From NCBI RefSeq assembly GCF_022832435.1, contig NZ_JALHLF010000033.1, positions 1 to 32,488 on the forward strand: DNA of 32,488 bases, given 5' to 3'. Positions 1 through 9,936 of the stretch are shown here, in pieces (positions within the stretch are counted from its first letter, which is position 1; the number at the start of each line of letters is the position of its first letter). Position numbers and translations under genes: made by a program. Below the pieces are notes generated by a model that saw only the letters and a program-made list of their open reading frames with translations, ran no database searches and had not been told where the DNA came from. Origin of the DNA: Novosphingobium organovorum (GTDB lineage: Bacteria > Pseudomonadota > Alphaproteobacteria > Sphingomonadales > Sphingomonadaceae).

Positions 1-942
1 CGCGCGCGCCAGCCACGCCAGCGCCCCCCAGAACGGCGCGGTCAGCGCCACGTCGGTGGCGAGGTCCGTGATCCGGTCGAGCGAGAGCGCGGCGCCGGTG
101 TCGCGCCCGAAGATCGAGACGAAGTTGGCCCACACGAAGGCCTGCGCCTCGCCCGCCCAGGCGTACCAGCCGAGCGCCAGCGCGGTGGGCAGCAGCGCGC
201 TCGCGATCCACAGCAGCGTACAGCCGAGCGTGGCGAGGCTTCTGCGGTCCAGCCGCCAGCGCGCCGCCATGAGCGCGAGCCCGAAGCCCAGCCCCTCGAA
301 CACCACGGTGTACTTTATCTGCAAGGCGAGGCCGATCACCAGCATGACGAGCGCGCCGCGCCGGGCCAGTCCGACCGGCGCGGCGCGGGTCAGGAGCGGG
401 AGCGCGAGCTCTACCGCGCCGACCATCAGCAGGTTGTAGAACACCGGCGATTGCCCGCCCGAACAGCGAAACAGCGCGAGCCCCAGCAGATAGGCCACCC
501 CCGCCAGCAGCGCGCCCTGCGGGCTGGCGATGCGCTGCGCGAGGCGGGCGATCAGGAACGCCGTGGCGGCGGCGAACAGCGTGGCGAGGATCTGGTAGGC
601 CAGCACGCTCTTGCCCAGCGCGAGGTGCGCACCGGCGTAGATCAGGAACAGTCCGATGGGCTTGCGGTCCCAGATGTCGACGAACGGCACCGCGCCGCGC
701 AGCATCCGCTCGCCCACCAGATTGTAGAACGTCTCGTCGACGTGGATCAGCGGGTCGCCATAGAGCGGCGCGCGGGTCAGCACCGCCAGCGCGAGCAGGG
801 TCAGTGCGGGGATTAGCGTGCGCGACAGCGCGGCGCGCCCTGGGGTTTCGTGCGGGCGCGGGCGCCAGGTGGGAACGCGCGGCTGCCAGCGCGGGCGGGC
901 AGGGGTGAGCTTGGGCAAGGACGGCGTCTCCCGCGCATTCAC
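1..942 (-). CDS. PMT/ArnT-type membrane glycosyltransferase, C-terminal part cut off by window edge
   Basis: Reading the reverse strand from a GTG at 942 gives 314 codons without a stop, running off the window start. The next in-frame codon that closes the frame upstream is a stop at 979-981, so GTG 942 is the only start near the frame's beginning; no clear ribosome binding site is seen. After a basic, proline-rich N-terminus and a first membrane helix comes a loop with HVDETFYNL and WDRKPIGLF. An acidic Asp-Glu followed by D-x-KP is the hallmark of the first periplasmic loop of PMT_2/ArnT (GT39/GT83-like) transferases, which move sugars from polyprenyl phosphate donors in the inner membrane. 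Several further hydrophobic segments follow. The acceptor and sugar cannot be told, and the C-terminal domain is outside the window. Confidence 0.75.
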   Translation of the reverse strand, partial: MNARETPSLPKLTPARPRWQPRVPTWRPRPHETPGRAALSRTLIPALTLLALAVLTRAPLYGDPLIHVDETFYNLVGERMLRGAVPFVDIWDRKPIGLFLIYAGAHLALGKSVLAYQILATLFAAATAFLIARLAQRIASPQGALLAGVAYLLGLALFRCSGGQSPVFYNLLMVGAVELALPLLTRAAPVGLARRGALVMLVIGLALQIKYTVVFEGLGFGLALMAARWRLDRRSLATLGCTLLWIASALLPTALALGWYAWAGEAQAFVWANFVSIFGRDTGAALSLDRITDLATDVALTAPFWGALAWLARA

Positions 943-1042
943 GAGGCCGCTGGGCGGCCCTGGGGCAAGCGCCCGGCGTTAGAAGCGGATTGTGACGGCG
1001 AGATTTCGCCGCGCGCGTGTGGCCGGGCGGCGCGCCGTGGGA

Positions 1043-2110
1043 TCAGGAAACCGGGACCTGGCCCGCTTTTTCCGCCTTCTCGGCTTTCTCGGTTTTCTCG
1101 CCCTTTTCGGTCTTGCCCGCCTCGTCCTCGTAGTGGGGCGGGTTGATTTCCTCGTAGCCCGAATTGACCAGCCACCACGCGATGTCGCGCGCGGTGGCGC
1201 GCATCCCGGCGAGGTTGAGGTGCCATTGCAGGCCCAGGCTCCCGTCGTACCCGGCGGGTGAGCCGATCATCCACGGTTCGGCGTCGCAGGGCGAGTGGGT
1301 TTCGGAGGCGATGTTCATTTCGACCACCAGCACCCCGCGCTCGCGCGCGACCTTGTCGGTGATCTCGGCGAGGCGTTTGCCGATGGTGCGCACGATCGCC
1401 GCGTTCTGCGGGCTGATCGGCGTCGCCTCGCACAGCTGGCCGGGCGGGGGCAGCGGGTTGAGGTACTGGACCAGCACGATGCGCGCGCGCGGGGCGATGG
1501 TGCGGATGCGCCGGATGATCTCGTTCATCTGCAGTTCGACGCGCGCGTAGTCGACGTTCTGGGGCACGCGGACCGGGTGGCAGGCGCGCGGACGTTCGCC
1601 CGCCGGAGCGGTGGCGTTGCGGTAGTGGCAGGTCGCCGCAAACAGGTTGCCGACGTAGCTGAGGTCGTTGCCGCCGATGGTGATCGTCACCAGCCGGGTC
1701 TGCGGGGTGACCGCGTCGATCTGCGGGATCAGTTCCTTCCAGGGGCCCAGCACGTTGTTGGTGGTGGCGCCCGAGCAGGAACGGTCGGTCAGGATCATCC
1801 CGAAGCGTTCGGCCAGCAGCGTGGGGTAGTTGTTCATCGAACGCCCGCAGCGCGCTGCCCCGCCGGGCTTTGCCGGGCGCAGCAGCGGGCCAGCCGCGAA
1901 GGAGGACCCCATCGCGACGTAGCGCTCGCCCTGGAGGCTGATCGGTTCGGGGGGTGGCGCAGCCTCGATCGGGGTGGTCTCGCCGGGCAGTTGTACCGCC
2001 GTCGGGGTGCCCGCCTGCGTGCGCGCCGCCGCCAGCCCGCCCACCGTCATCGATCCACCCAGCACAAACGCCGCCGCCACGAGGCGCGCCACGCGCGAAG
2101 TCCTAATCAT
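1043..2110 (-). CDS. Secreted SGNH/GDSL hydrolase with Lys/Glu-repeat C-terminal tail
   Basis: A 355-residue protein starting at ATG 2110, preceded by a good ribosome binding site (AGGGAG, about 6 nt away). The N-terminus has two arginines and a hydrophobic core (residues 1-30), consistent with a signal peptide. SGNH blocks are visible: GSSFAAG (probable nucleophile S70), SCSGATT (G114), GGND (N148) and a late WHLNLAG with the catalytic His. The Asp usually three residues before that His is not present (Leu-Gln-Trp-His), as in some Streptomyces-type esterases. Members of this family hydrolyse lipid or carbohydrate esters; the substrate here is unknown. The last 28 residues are low complexity and rich in Thr-Glu-Lys / Ala-Glu-Lys repeats. 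It lies 53 nt downstream of era on the same strand and may be read through from it. Confidence 0.85.
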   Translation of the reverse strand: MIRTSRVARLVAAAFVLGGSMTVGGLAAARTQAGTPTAVQLPGETTPIEAAPPPEPISLQGERYVAMGSSFAAGPLLRPAKPGGAARCGRSMNNYPTLLAERFGMILTDRSCSGATTNNVLGPWKELIPQIDAVTPQTRLVTITIGGNDLSYVGNLFAATCHYRNATAPAGERPRACHPVRVPQNVDYARVELQMNEIIRRIRTIAPRARIVLVQYLNPLPPPGQLCEATPISPQNAAIVRTIGKRLAEITDKVARERGVLVVEMNIASETHSPCDAEPWMIGSPAGYDGSLGLQWHLNLAGMRATARDIAWWLVNSGYEEINPPHYEDEAGKTEKGEKTEKAEKAEKAGQVPVS

Positions 2111-2163
2111 GTACGCTCCCTAGGGGCGCGTCCCGAGCCGTCCGGGGCCGGGGCGCGCGGGGT

Positions 2164-3087
2164 TCAGCGAACCCAGTCCAGTCCGATCTCTTCGTAGATG
2201 TCGCGGGCTTCGGCCCAGTTCTCCTCGACCTTGACGTGCAGGAAGAGGTGGACCTTCTGGCCCAGGATTTCGGTCAGTTCCTTGCGCGCGGCCTCGCCGA
2301 TGGCCTTGATCTTGGCGCCGCGCTTGCCCAGCACGATCGCGCGCTGGTTGTCGCGCGTGACGACGATCTGCTGGCGGATCTCGACCGAGCCGTCCTTGCG
2401 CAGGGTGTAGCTTTCGGGCCGCACCGCGCTGTCGTAGGGCAGTTCCTCGTGGAGCTGGCGGTAGAGCTGCTCGCGCGTGACCTCGCAGGCGAGCAGACGT
2501 TCGCTCGCGTCGGAAACCTGGTCCTCGGGATAGTGCCAGGGCCCTTCGGGCATGAGCCCGGCAAGGTGCGTCTTGAGCTGGGGCACGCCGTCGCCGGTGA
2601 GCGCGGAGACGAAGTAAACTTCGTCGAAGGGGACCGCCGCGCTCAGTTCCTCGGCCAGCTTGAGCAGCGGTTCCTTGGCGCAGGCATCGACCTTGTTGAG
2701 GACCAGCAGCTTGCGTTCGGAGCGCTCTTTGAGCGTTTCGAGCAGCGGTTCGAGTTCGTGGCGGCGCTGCTTGATCGGATCGACCACGAGCAGGATCGCG
2801 TCGGCCTCCTGCGCGCCTTCCCAGGCGGCGGCGACCATCGCGCGGTCGAGCCGGCGCTTGGGCGCGAAGATGCCCGGCGTATCGGCCAGGATGATCTGCA
2901 CCGGCCCGTCGAGCGCGATGCCCATCAGCCGGGCGCGGGTGGTCTGCGCCTTGGCCGAGGTGATCGCCACCTTCTGCCCGACGAGCGTGTTGACCAGCGT
3001 CGACTTGCCCGCGTTGGGCGCGCCGATGACGGCGACGAGGCCACACTTTTCCGGCGAGCCTCCGGTCGTTTCGAACGGCGACGTCAT
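2164..3087 (-). CDS. era: GTPase Era
   Basis: A 307-residue GTPase that binds the 3' end of 16S rRNA and assists 30S maturation. The G motifs are present: GAPNAGKS at residues 22-29 (P-loop), TTRARLMG (switch I), DTPG (switch II), NKVD and SAL. The C-terminal KH domain has the GKRGAKIKAIG loop. The open frame extends further upstream, but ATG 3087 is chosen because it overlaps the rnc stop as ATGA (3084-3087), the usual coupled arrangement, and gives the normal family length. It is the third gene of a lepB-rnc-era operon. Confidence 0.97.
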   Translation of the reverse strand: MTSPFETTGGSPEKCGLVAVIGAPNAGKSTLVNTLVGQKVAITSAKAQTTRARLMGIALDGPVQIILADTPGIFAPKRRLDRAMVAAAWEGAQEADAILLVVDPIKQRRHELEPLLETLKERSERKLLVLNKVDACAKEPLLKLAEELSAAVPFDEVYFVSALTGDGVPQLKTHLAGLMPEGPWHYPEDQVSDASERLLACEVTREQLYRQLHEELPYDSAVRPESYTLRKDGSVEIRQQIVVTRDNQRAIVLGKRGAKIKAIGEAARKELTEILGQKVHLFLHVKVEENWAEARDIYEEIGLDWVR

Positions 3088-3752
3088 GCGTATTTCCTCA
3101 TGAATTCCTCGGCGGCGAGGGTCTCGGCGTCCTGCTTGGAATTCGCCGTGGCCTGGGCGCGGCCAACGTTGTGAATGGCAACCTCGACGGTGAACTGCGA
3201 GGCGTGGTCGGGACCGGTGCGTTCGACCAGCTTGTATTCGGGCATCCGGCGGCGGTTGCCCGCAGCCCATTCCTGCAGCGCGGACTTGGGGTGCTTGCGC
3301 TTGCCGGTCTTGCCCTCGAGCGTCTTGGCCCACAGGCGGCGGACCATGGCGCGTGCGGCCTCGAACCCATGGAGCATGAAGCAGGCGCCGATCAGCGCCT
3401 CCATCACGTCGCCCAGAATGTTCTCGCTGTCCTCACCGCCATCGTCGCGCGCCTGCTTGCCGAGCAGGATGTGCGGGCCAAGGCCCAGCGAGCGGGCGAT
3501 CGCGGCGCAGGTGGCGCGGCTGACGAGCGCGTTGAGGCGCTGCGAGAGGCGGCCTTCGGCCTCGCTTGAATGCTCGAACAGCCATTCCGCGACGCTCAGG
3601 CCCAGGACCCGGTCGCCGAGGAACTCGAGCCGTTCGTAATTGCGTTTTTCGCCGGTGCTGCCGTGGGTGAGTGCGGCGAGCCAGAGGCTCTCGTCGCCCA
3701 GCGGTCGGTCGATCAGGTCGTTGAGAAAGGCGCGGGTGGCGTCGGTCAGCAA
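3084..3752 (-). CDS. rnc: Ribonuclease III
   Basis: RNase III cleaves double-stranded RNA in rRNA, mRNA and sRNA processing. The catalytic-domain signature ERLEFLGDRVL is intact, followed by GDVMEALIGA with the second set of acidic metal ligands, and a C-terminal double-stranded RNA binding domain beginning near KSALQEWA. The start is not certain. TTG 3752 lies 2 nt after the lepB stop and puts about 28 residues before the ALTH motif, typical for the family; a GTG at 3818 would add 22 residues inside lepB with no visible ribosome binding site. I prefer TTG 3752. The gene overlaps era by 4 nt at its end. Confidence 0.94.
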   Translation of the reverse strand: MLTDATRAFLNDLIDRPLGDESLWLAALTHGSTGEKRNYERLEFLGDRVLGLSVAEWLFEHSSEAEGRLSQRLNALVSRATCAAIARSLGLGPHILLGKQARDDGGEDSENILGDVMEALIGACFMLHGFEAARAMVRRLWAKTLEGKTGKRKHPKSALQEWAAGNRRRMPEYKLVERTGPDHASQFTVEVAIHNVGRAQATANSKQDAETLAAEEFMRKYA

Positions 3753-3754
3753 GG

Positions 3755-4645
3755 TCAGAACGTCCCGCCGATACGGTTCCAGCGCGCCGCGGTGAACCAG
3801 GTCCAGGGCAGCAGCCACTTGGCCGAGCCGTCGGTGGAGAACATCATCAGCGAGGCCTTGCCGATGAGGTTCTTCTGCGGGACGATGCCGATGCCGCCAC
3901 CTTCGACCGCGGGGAAGCGGCTGTCCTGCGAATTGTCGCGGTTGTCGCCCATCAGGAACATGTGGTCCTTGGGGACGATGTAGACCGGGGTGTTGTCCTG
4001 CGCGAACGTGCCCATGTCGAGCACGTTGTAGCTTACCCCGTTGGGCAGCGTTTCACGGTACTGCGGGTAGCGGCAGGCGTCCGCGCCGCCCTTGAGCGTG
4101 GTTTCGAAGCGCGGGTCGATGCAGGGCAGGCGCATTTCGGTCTTGGCCGCGTCGATCATGTTCTGGGTGACGGGCATGACGAAATCGGCGATGCGCACCT
4201 TGGGCACGGGCTTGCCGTTGAGGATCACCTGGCCGTTGCGCATCTGGATTTCGTCGCCGGGCAGGCCGATGACGCGTTTGATGTAATCGAGATCGTTGCC
4301 CGGAGGCGCCTTGAAGATCACCACGTCGCCGCGATCGGGCTGGTGGGGGAAGATCCGGCCCGGAATGAGCGGCACGCTGAAAGGCAGCGAGTAGCGCGAG
4401 TAGCCATAAGACCACTTCGAGGCAAACAAGTAGTCCCCGATCAGGAGGCGGGGCAGCATCGATTCGCTGGGAATGTTGAACGGCGCGACGATGAAGCTGC
4501 GCAGTACGACCACGCCGAGCAGGAGCCAGAACAGGAAGGCGAAGAAATTTTCATCCTTCTTGGGCTTGTCCGCGGCCTGTGAGGCGGAGTTTGCCTTTGC
4601 CGGGTCGCTCGGCTTGCTCTCGGGTACGCTATGGGTGTCGCTCAT
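3755..4645 (-). CDS. lepB: Signal peptidase I
   Basis: A 296-residue inner-membrane peptidase that removes signal peptides from exported proteins. A polar, Lys/Pro/Asp-rich cytoplasmic tail (about residues 1-33) precedes one membrane helix (34-54). Box B is PSESMLP with nucleophile S62; box D is YIKRVIGLPGD with the general base K123; box E is MGDNRDNSQDSR. The start is ATG 4645, the first gene of lepB-rnc-era, divergent from pgi. Only a weak ribosome binding site is seen. The spacing to rnc (2 nt with the preferred rnc start) supports one transcript. Confidence 0.96.
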   Translation of the reverse strand: MSDTHSVPESKPSDPAKANSASQAADKPKKDENFFAFLFWLLLGVVVLRSFIVAPFNIPSESMLPRLLIGDYLFASKWSYGYSRYSLPFSVPLIPGRIFPHQPDRGDVVIFKAPPGNDLDYIKRVIGLPGDEIQMRNGQVILNGKPVPKVRIADFVMPVTQNMIDAAKTEMRLPCIDPRFETTLKGGADACRYPQYRETLPNGVSYNVLDMGTFAQDNTPVYIVPKDHMFLMGDNRDNSQDSRFPAVEGGGIGIVPQKNLIGKASLMMFSTDGSAKWLLPWTWFTAARWNRIGGTF

Positions 4646-4810
4646 GCCCGACCCATGTTGCCAGCCGGGCTAAAGGTCAAGAGAATTGCCGACCGACGGC
4701 TTATGGGATTCGACAAAAATTCGTTGTCGATTGGTAATAGAATCGACTTGGTTTTCCGGCATGTGGACCGCATAAGGCGCCACGAATACCGCTGCGTAGA
4801 GGAAGATGGC

Positions 4811-6331
4811 ATGACAGACGCAATCTGGGATAAGCTTCAGGGACTCGCCAAGCCCACCCTTGTCGAGTTGTTCGAAGCCGATCCCGACCGGCTCGCACGC
4901 TTTGCGACCCGCTTCGAGCTGGGCGCCGAGGATGCGCTGGGCGAAATGCGCTTCGACTGGTCGAAGACCCACCTCGATGCCGCGCACGTCGCTGCGTTCG
5001 AGGAGCTTGCCGCGGCGATGGACTTCGACGCACGCCGCAAGGCGTTGTTCGACGGCGATATCGTCAACCCGACCGAAGGCCGCGCGGCCGAGCACACCGC
5101 CCAGCGCGGTGTTGGCAAGGAAGAGAGCGTGCAGCTCGCGGCCGAGTACCACCACAAGACCGCCGCGATCGTCGAGGCGATCCTGCGCGGGGCGATGGGC
5201 GAGGTGAAGCACCTCATCCACGTCGGCATCGGCGGTTCGGCGCTGGGCCCGGCGCTCGCGGTCGACGCGCTGGCGGGCGAGGGCGCGCTGGTCGACGTCC
5301 ACGTCGTCTCGAACATCGATGGCGTCGCGCTCGAACGCGCGTTCAAGGCCTGCGATCCCAAGACCACGATGCTGGCGATCGCGTCCAAGACCTTCACCAC
5401 GATCGAAACCATGACCAACGCCGAAAGCGTGATGACCTGGTTTCGCGAAAACGAGGTCGAGGACCCCTATGGGCGCGTCGTTGCGCTGACCGCGGCGCCC
5501 GAGAAGGCGATGGAGTGGGGTGTCGACGAGACGCGCATCCTGCCGTTCTCGGAAAGCGTGGGCGGGCGCTATTCGCTGTGGTCCTCGATCGGCTTCCCGG
5601 TCGCCATGGCGCTGGGCTGGCCCGACTTCGCCGAGTTCCTGGCGGGGGCTGCGGCGATGGACGAGCATTTCCGGGACGCCGACGGGATCGACAACCTGCC
5701 GCTGCGCGCGGCCTTTGCCGACCAGTACTACACGCGCCTGCGCGGGTGCCAGACCCGCGCGGTCTTCGCCTATGACCAGCGCCTGGCGCTGCTGCCCGAC
5801 TATCTCCAGCAGCTCGAGATGGAATCGAACGGCAAGAGCGTGAAGGTCGACGGCTCTCAGGTCGACGGGGCGACTGCCCCGATCACCTGGGGCGGGGTGG
5901 GTACCGATGCGCAGCACGCGGTGTTCCAGCTGCTCCACCAGGGCACCAACCTCGTGCCGGTCGATTTCATCGCCTGCATCGCGCCGGGCGATGATCTGGA
6001 CGAGGCGCACCACCGCATCCTGCTTTCCAACTGCTTTGCGCAAGGCGCGGCGCTGATGGCGGGCAAGGCCAGCGAGGACCCCGCGCGCGCCTATCCGGGC
6101 AACCGTCCTTCGGCGACGATCCTGCTCGACGACCTGACCCCGGCCGCGTTCGGCGCGCTGATCGCCTTCCACGAACACCGCACTTTCGCCAACGCGGTGC
6201 TGATGGGGATCAACCCGTTCGACCAGTTCGGCGTCGAGCTGGGCAAGGCCATCGCCAAGCAGATCGAGGCGGGCGGGACGACCTTCGATCCGTCGACCGA
6301 GGCGCTGCTGGCGCTGGCCGGGATTGGGTGA
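4811..6331 (+). CDS. pgi: Glucose-6-phosphate isomerase
   Basis: Interconverts glucose 6-phosphate and fructose 6-phosphate. A 506-residue protein from ATG 4811, chosen because AGAGGAAG stands just upstream (around 4798-4805); the frame is open further back toward 4631, but that stretch overlaps the lepB start and reads as non-coding. Family motifs are the sugar-phosphate loop GIGGSALGP, signature 1 around VGGRYSLWSSIG, and signature 2 FDQFGVELGKAIA near the C-terminus. It stands alone, divergent from lepB and followed by two stem-loops. Confidence 0.96.
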   Translation: MTDAIWDKLQGLAKPTLVELFEADPDRLARFATRFELGAEDALGEMRFDWSKTHLDAAHVAAFEELAAAMDFDARRKALFDGDIVNPTEGRAAEHTAQRGVGKEESVQLAAEYHHKTAAIVEAILRGAMGEVKHLIHVGIGGSALGPALAVDALAGEGALVDVHVVSNIDGVALERAFKACDPKTTMLAIASKTFTTIETMTNAESVMTWFRENEVEDPYGRVVALTAAPEKAMEWGVDETRILPFSESVGGRYSLWSSIGFPVAMALGWPDFAEFLAGAAAMDEHFRDADGIDNLPLRAAFADQYYTRLRGCQTRAVFAYDQRLALLPDYLQQLEMESNGKSVKVDGSQVDGATAPITWGGVGTDAQHAVFQLLHQGTNLVPVDFIACIAPGDDLDEAHHRILLSNCFAQGAALMAGKASEDPARAYPGNRPSATILLDDLTPAAFGALIAFHEHRTFANAVLMGINPFDQFGVELGKAIAKQIEAGGTTFDPSTEALLALAGIG

Positions 6332-6346
6332 AGGAAAGTAGGTGGC

Positions 6347-6368
6347 TCAAGGGGGTAACGCCCCTTGA
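6347..6368 (+). terminator. Stem-loop 16 nt after pgi stop
   Basis: TCAAGGGG (6347-6354) and CCCCTTGA (6361-6368) form a perfect 8-bp stem with a 6-nt loop. There is no following T tract, so it may slow exonucleases or act as a Rho-assisted end rather than a classic intrinsic terminator. A second weaker inverted repeat (6387-6396 with 6411-6420, nine of ten pairs) follows. The rest of 6332-6505 shows no convincing gene. Confidence 0.5.
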
Positions 6369-6505
6369 CCCCCATACTGTCGGCCGCACCCCTCTCAGCC
6401 GACGCTGTGCGAGAGAGGTGAGGTTCGCCGTAGGGTGAGCCGGAGTGGAAAGGCCCTTGGCATCCTCGTTTGGCCGTGCCGCACGATCCCTGTCCGCAAT
6501 TGCTG

Positions 6506-6542
6506 AAGGGCAGATTGTTTGTTAGGCAAACAATCTGCCCTT
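6506..6542. terminator. Strong terminator hairpin between pgi and gor
   Basis: A 16-bp perfect stem: AAGGGCAGATTGTTTG (6506-6521), loop TTAGG, and the complement at 6527-6542, followed by TTCTCTT. The A/T ends of the stem give a U-rich tail on either strand, but both neighbours are forward, so it most likely ends the pgi transcript 175 nt after the stop. Confidence 0.8.
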
Positions 6543-6625
6543 TCTCTTGGCAATCACCGGGCGCTGCCCCCATATCCCGCCCGATCCTTTCCTTCATGCG
6601 AGGCCGACCGGCCCGGAGCTGCTGA

Positions 6626-7972
6626 ATGTCCGACTACGACTACGATCTTTTCACCATTGGCGCGGGTTCAGGCGGCGTGCGGGCGAGCCGGATCGCGGCT
6701 TCGCACGGCGCGCGCGTGGCGGTGGCCGAAGAGTATCGCGTGGGCGGGACCTGCGTGATCCGGGGCTGCGTGCCCAAGAAGATGCTGGTCTACGGCGCCC
6801 AGTTCGCCGAGGATCTGGAGCACGCCAAGCGCTTTGGCTGGGAGATCGGTGAGGCGCGGTTCGACTGGGCGACGCTGCGCGACAACGTGCTGGCCGATGT
6901 CGACCGTCTCAACGGGCTCTACACGCAGGGGCTGGACAGTGCCAAGGTCGAGGTCATCCCCCAGCGCGCGACCCTTTCGGGTCCGCACGAGGTCACGCTG
7001 GCGAACGGCGAGAAGAAGACCGCCCGGCACATCCTCATCGCCACCGGCGGGCGCCCCTTCGTGCCCAGCTTCGAGGGCAGCGAGCACGGCATCACCTCGA
7101 ACGAGGCGTTTCATCTCGAGGAGCTGCCCGCGCGCGTGCTGATCGCGGGCGCGGGGTACATCGCCAACGAGTTCGCAGGCGTGTTCCACGCGTTGGGATC
7201 GAAGGTCACGATCGTCAACCGTTCGGACCAGATCCTGCGCGGCTACGACGAATCGGTGCGCGAGCGTCTGGTCCAGATTTCGCAGGCCAAGGGCATCGAA
7301 TTCCGCTTCCAGGCCTCGTTCGAAAAGATCGTGAAGAACGCCGATGGCTCGCTCACCGTTTCCATGACCAACCACGATCCGATCGAGGTTGACTGCGTGC
7401 TCTTCGCGACCGGCCGCGTGCCCAATGTTGAGGGGCTGGGGCTCGAGGCGGTGGGCGTCGTCACCAACGAGCGCGGCGCCATCGCGGTGGACGCCTATGC
7501 GCGCACGAACGTTGAGGGCATCTACGCGGTGGGCGATGTGACCGACCGCGTCCAGCTTACCCCCGTCGCGATCCGCGAGGGCCATGCCTTTGCCGATACG
7601 GTGTTCGGCAACAACCCGCGCACGATCGACTACGACGCGATTCCGACCGCGGTGTTCAGCCATCCACCGATCGGCGCGGTGGGGCTGACCGAGGCCGAGG
7701 CGCGCGCGAAGTTCGGCACCTGCACGGTTTACACCAGCGAATTTCGCCCGATGAAGAACGCGCTGACGCAAAGCAGCGAACGCGCGCTCTACAAGATGGT
7801 CTGCCATGCCGAGACCGGCGTGGTGCTGGGCCTGCACATGATCGGGCCGGATTCAGCCGAGATCATGCAGGCCGCCGCGATCGCGGTGAAGGCCGGGCTG
7901 ACCAAGGCCGATTTCGACGCGACCGTCGCGCTCCACCCGACGCTGGCCGAGGAACTCGTGCTGCTCAAGTGA
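6626..7972 (+). CDS. gor: Glutathione-disulfide reductase
   Basis: A 448-residue flavoprotein that uses NADPH to reduce oxidised glutathione. The FAD-binding GAGSGGVRAS sits at residues 12-21, the redox disulfide C43/C48 is in GGTCVIRGCVPKK, the NADPH Rossmann motif is GAGYIANEFAG followed by NRSDQILR (arginines that favour the NADPH phosphate), and the catalytic His-Glu pair is in HPTLAEE (H437, E442). The start ATG 6626 has GGAG eight nt upstream. It is a single-gene unit bounded by hairpins on both sides. Confidence 0.95.
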   Translation: MSDYDYDLFTIGAGSGGVRASRIAASHGARVAVAEEYRVGGTCVIRGCVPKKMLVYGAQFAEDLEHAKRFGWEIGEARFDWATLRDNVLADVDRLNGLYTQGLDSAKVEVIPQRATLSGPHEVTLANGEKKTARHILIATGGRPFVPSFEGSEHGITSNEAFHLEELPARVLIAGAGYIANEFAGVFHALGSKVTIVNRSDQILRGYDESVRERLVQISQAKGIEFRFQASFEKIVKNADGSLTVSMTNHDPIEVDCVLFATGRVPNVEGLGLEAVGVVTNERGAIAVDAYARTNVEGIYAVGDVTDRVQLTPVAIREGHAFADTVFGNNPRTIDYDAIPTAVFSHPPIGAVGLTEAEARAKFGTCTVYTSEFRPMKNALTQSSERALYKMVCHAETGVVLGLHMIGPDSAEIMQAAAIAVKAGLTKADFDATVALHPTLAEELVLLK

Positions 7973-8007
7973 GGCCGGGTTGGTGAGGCAAGGGTTCCGG
8001 GATGACC

Positions 8008-8053
8008 CGAACAGGAACGGGGCGCAAGGCAACTTGCGCCCCGTTCCTGTTCG
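8008..8053. terminator. 21-bp perfect hairpin after gor
   Basis: Two arms of 21 nt (8008-8028 and 8033-8053) pair perfectly around the tetraloop GCAA. The stem is GC-rich and no T tract follows. It sits 36 nt after the gor stop and should end or stabilise the gor transcript and insulate the pccB operon. Confidence 0.75.
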
Positions 8054-8116
8054 AAGCCTGGGCGGCGATCCGCACTGGCGCTGTCCCCGAACTAGTCGGA
8101 GTAGTTTTTCGTAAAA

Positions 8117-8134
8117 TTTAATCGAGCGATTAAA
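8117..8134. promoter_or_regulatory. Perfect 18-bp palindrome upstream of pccB, probable operator
   Basis: TTTAATCG-AG-CGATTAAA: 8-bp arms with a 2-bp centre, ending 5 nt before the proposed -35 box. The position suits an activator or a dual regulator of the propionate operon. The regulator is not in this window, and the site does not look like the TTTGCAAA-type motif recalled for ScfR/PccR regulators. Confidence 0.5.
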
Positions 8135-8139
8135 AAAGA

Positions 8140-8168
8140 TTGACCTCGGCGCCGCGACCTGATTTTAG
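8140..8168 (+). promoter_or_regulatory. Candidate sigma-70 promoter for pccB operon
   Basis: TTGACC (8140-8145), 17-nt spacer, TTTTAG (8163-8168). The -35 is strong and the -10 weak, as expected for a promoter that needs an activator at the adjoining palindrome. Transcription would begin near 8175, giving a leader of about 100 nt. Confidence 0.45.
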
Positions 8169-8182
8169 CTGCCCTCAACAGG

Positions 8183-8206
8183 CTTTCGCGCACGCTTTCG
8201 CGCACG
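8183..8206 (+). repeat. Tandem 12-bp direct repeat in pccB leader
   Basis: CTTTCGCGCACG occurs twice in succession (8183-8194, 8195-8206) with no mismatch, inside the predicted 5' untranslated region. It could be replication slippage or a pair of protein or RNA binding sites. Confidence 0.7.
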
Positions 8207-8273
8207 CCACAACGGGCGGGTCACTTGCGGATCGAACCGCGAGGACGGCAACCGCCACTGCAAGGGACGTCGG

Positions 8274-9800
<1,527 letters not shown>

Positions 9801-9820
9801 GGCGCGAATCCCGCAGCTTT

Positions 9821-9853
9821 CGCCCGGTGATGCGCCATGGCGCGCGCCGGGCG
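9821..9853 (+). promoter_or_regulatory. Hairpin in the pccB-microprotein gap
   Basis: CGCCCGG (9821-9827) pairs with CCGGGCG (9847-9853), and inside this the 12-bp palindrome GCGCCATGGCGC extends the stem. There is no T tract. It may be an mRNA processing or stability element that sets pccB levels apart from the genes behind it. Confidence 0.45.
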
Positions 9854-9936
9854 GGGCACGACCGACGAACCCGGCAGAGGAACCCGGACCGCATGGAACC
9901 GACCGCGCAGACCGTCCCTGCAGGCAGCTTTGCCCG

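Larger units (their letters stand above)
8054..8273 (+). other. Leader and control region of the propionyl-CoA operon (no gene)
   Basis: This 220-nt stretch has a marked A+T island (about 8100-8140) in an otherwise GC-rich window. It holds an 18-bp palindrome, a -35/-10 pair and a tandem 12-mer, each listed separately, and ends in the pccB ribosome binding site. I see no open frame with a credible start. Confidence 0.6.

Noticed and set aside
4670..6178. 502-codon reverse frame opposite pgi
   Set aside because: Antisense shadow; pgi motifs fill the forward strand.
8245..8270. GCCACTG near pccB, part of a cobalamin riboswitch core
   Set aside because: No B12 box or other conserved riboswitch elements surround it, and the downstream gene is biotin- rather than B12-dependent.
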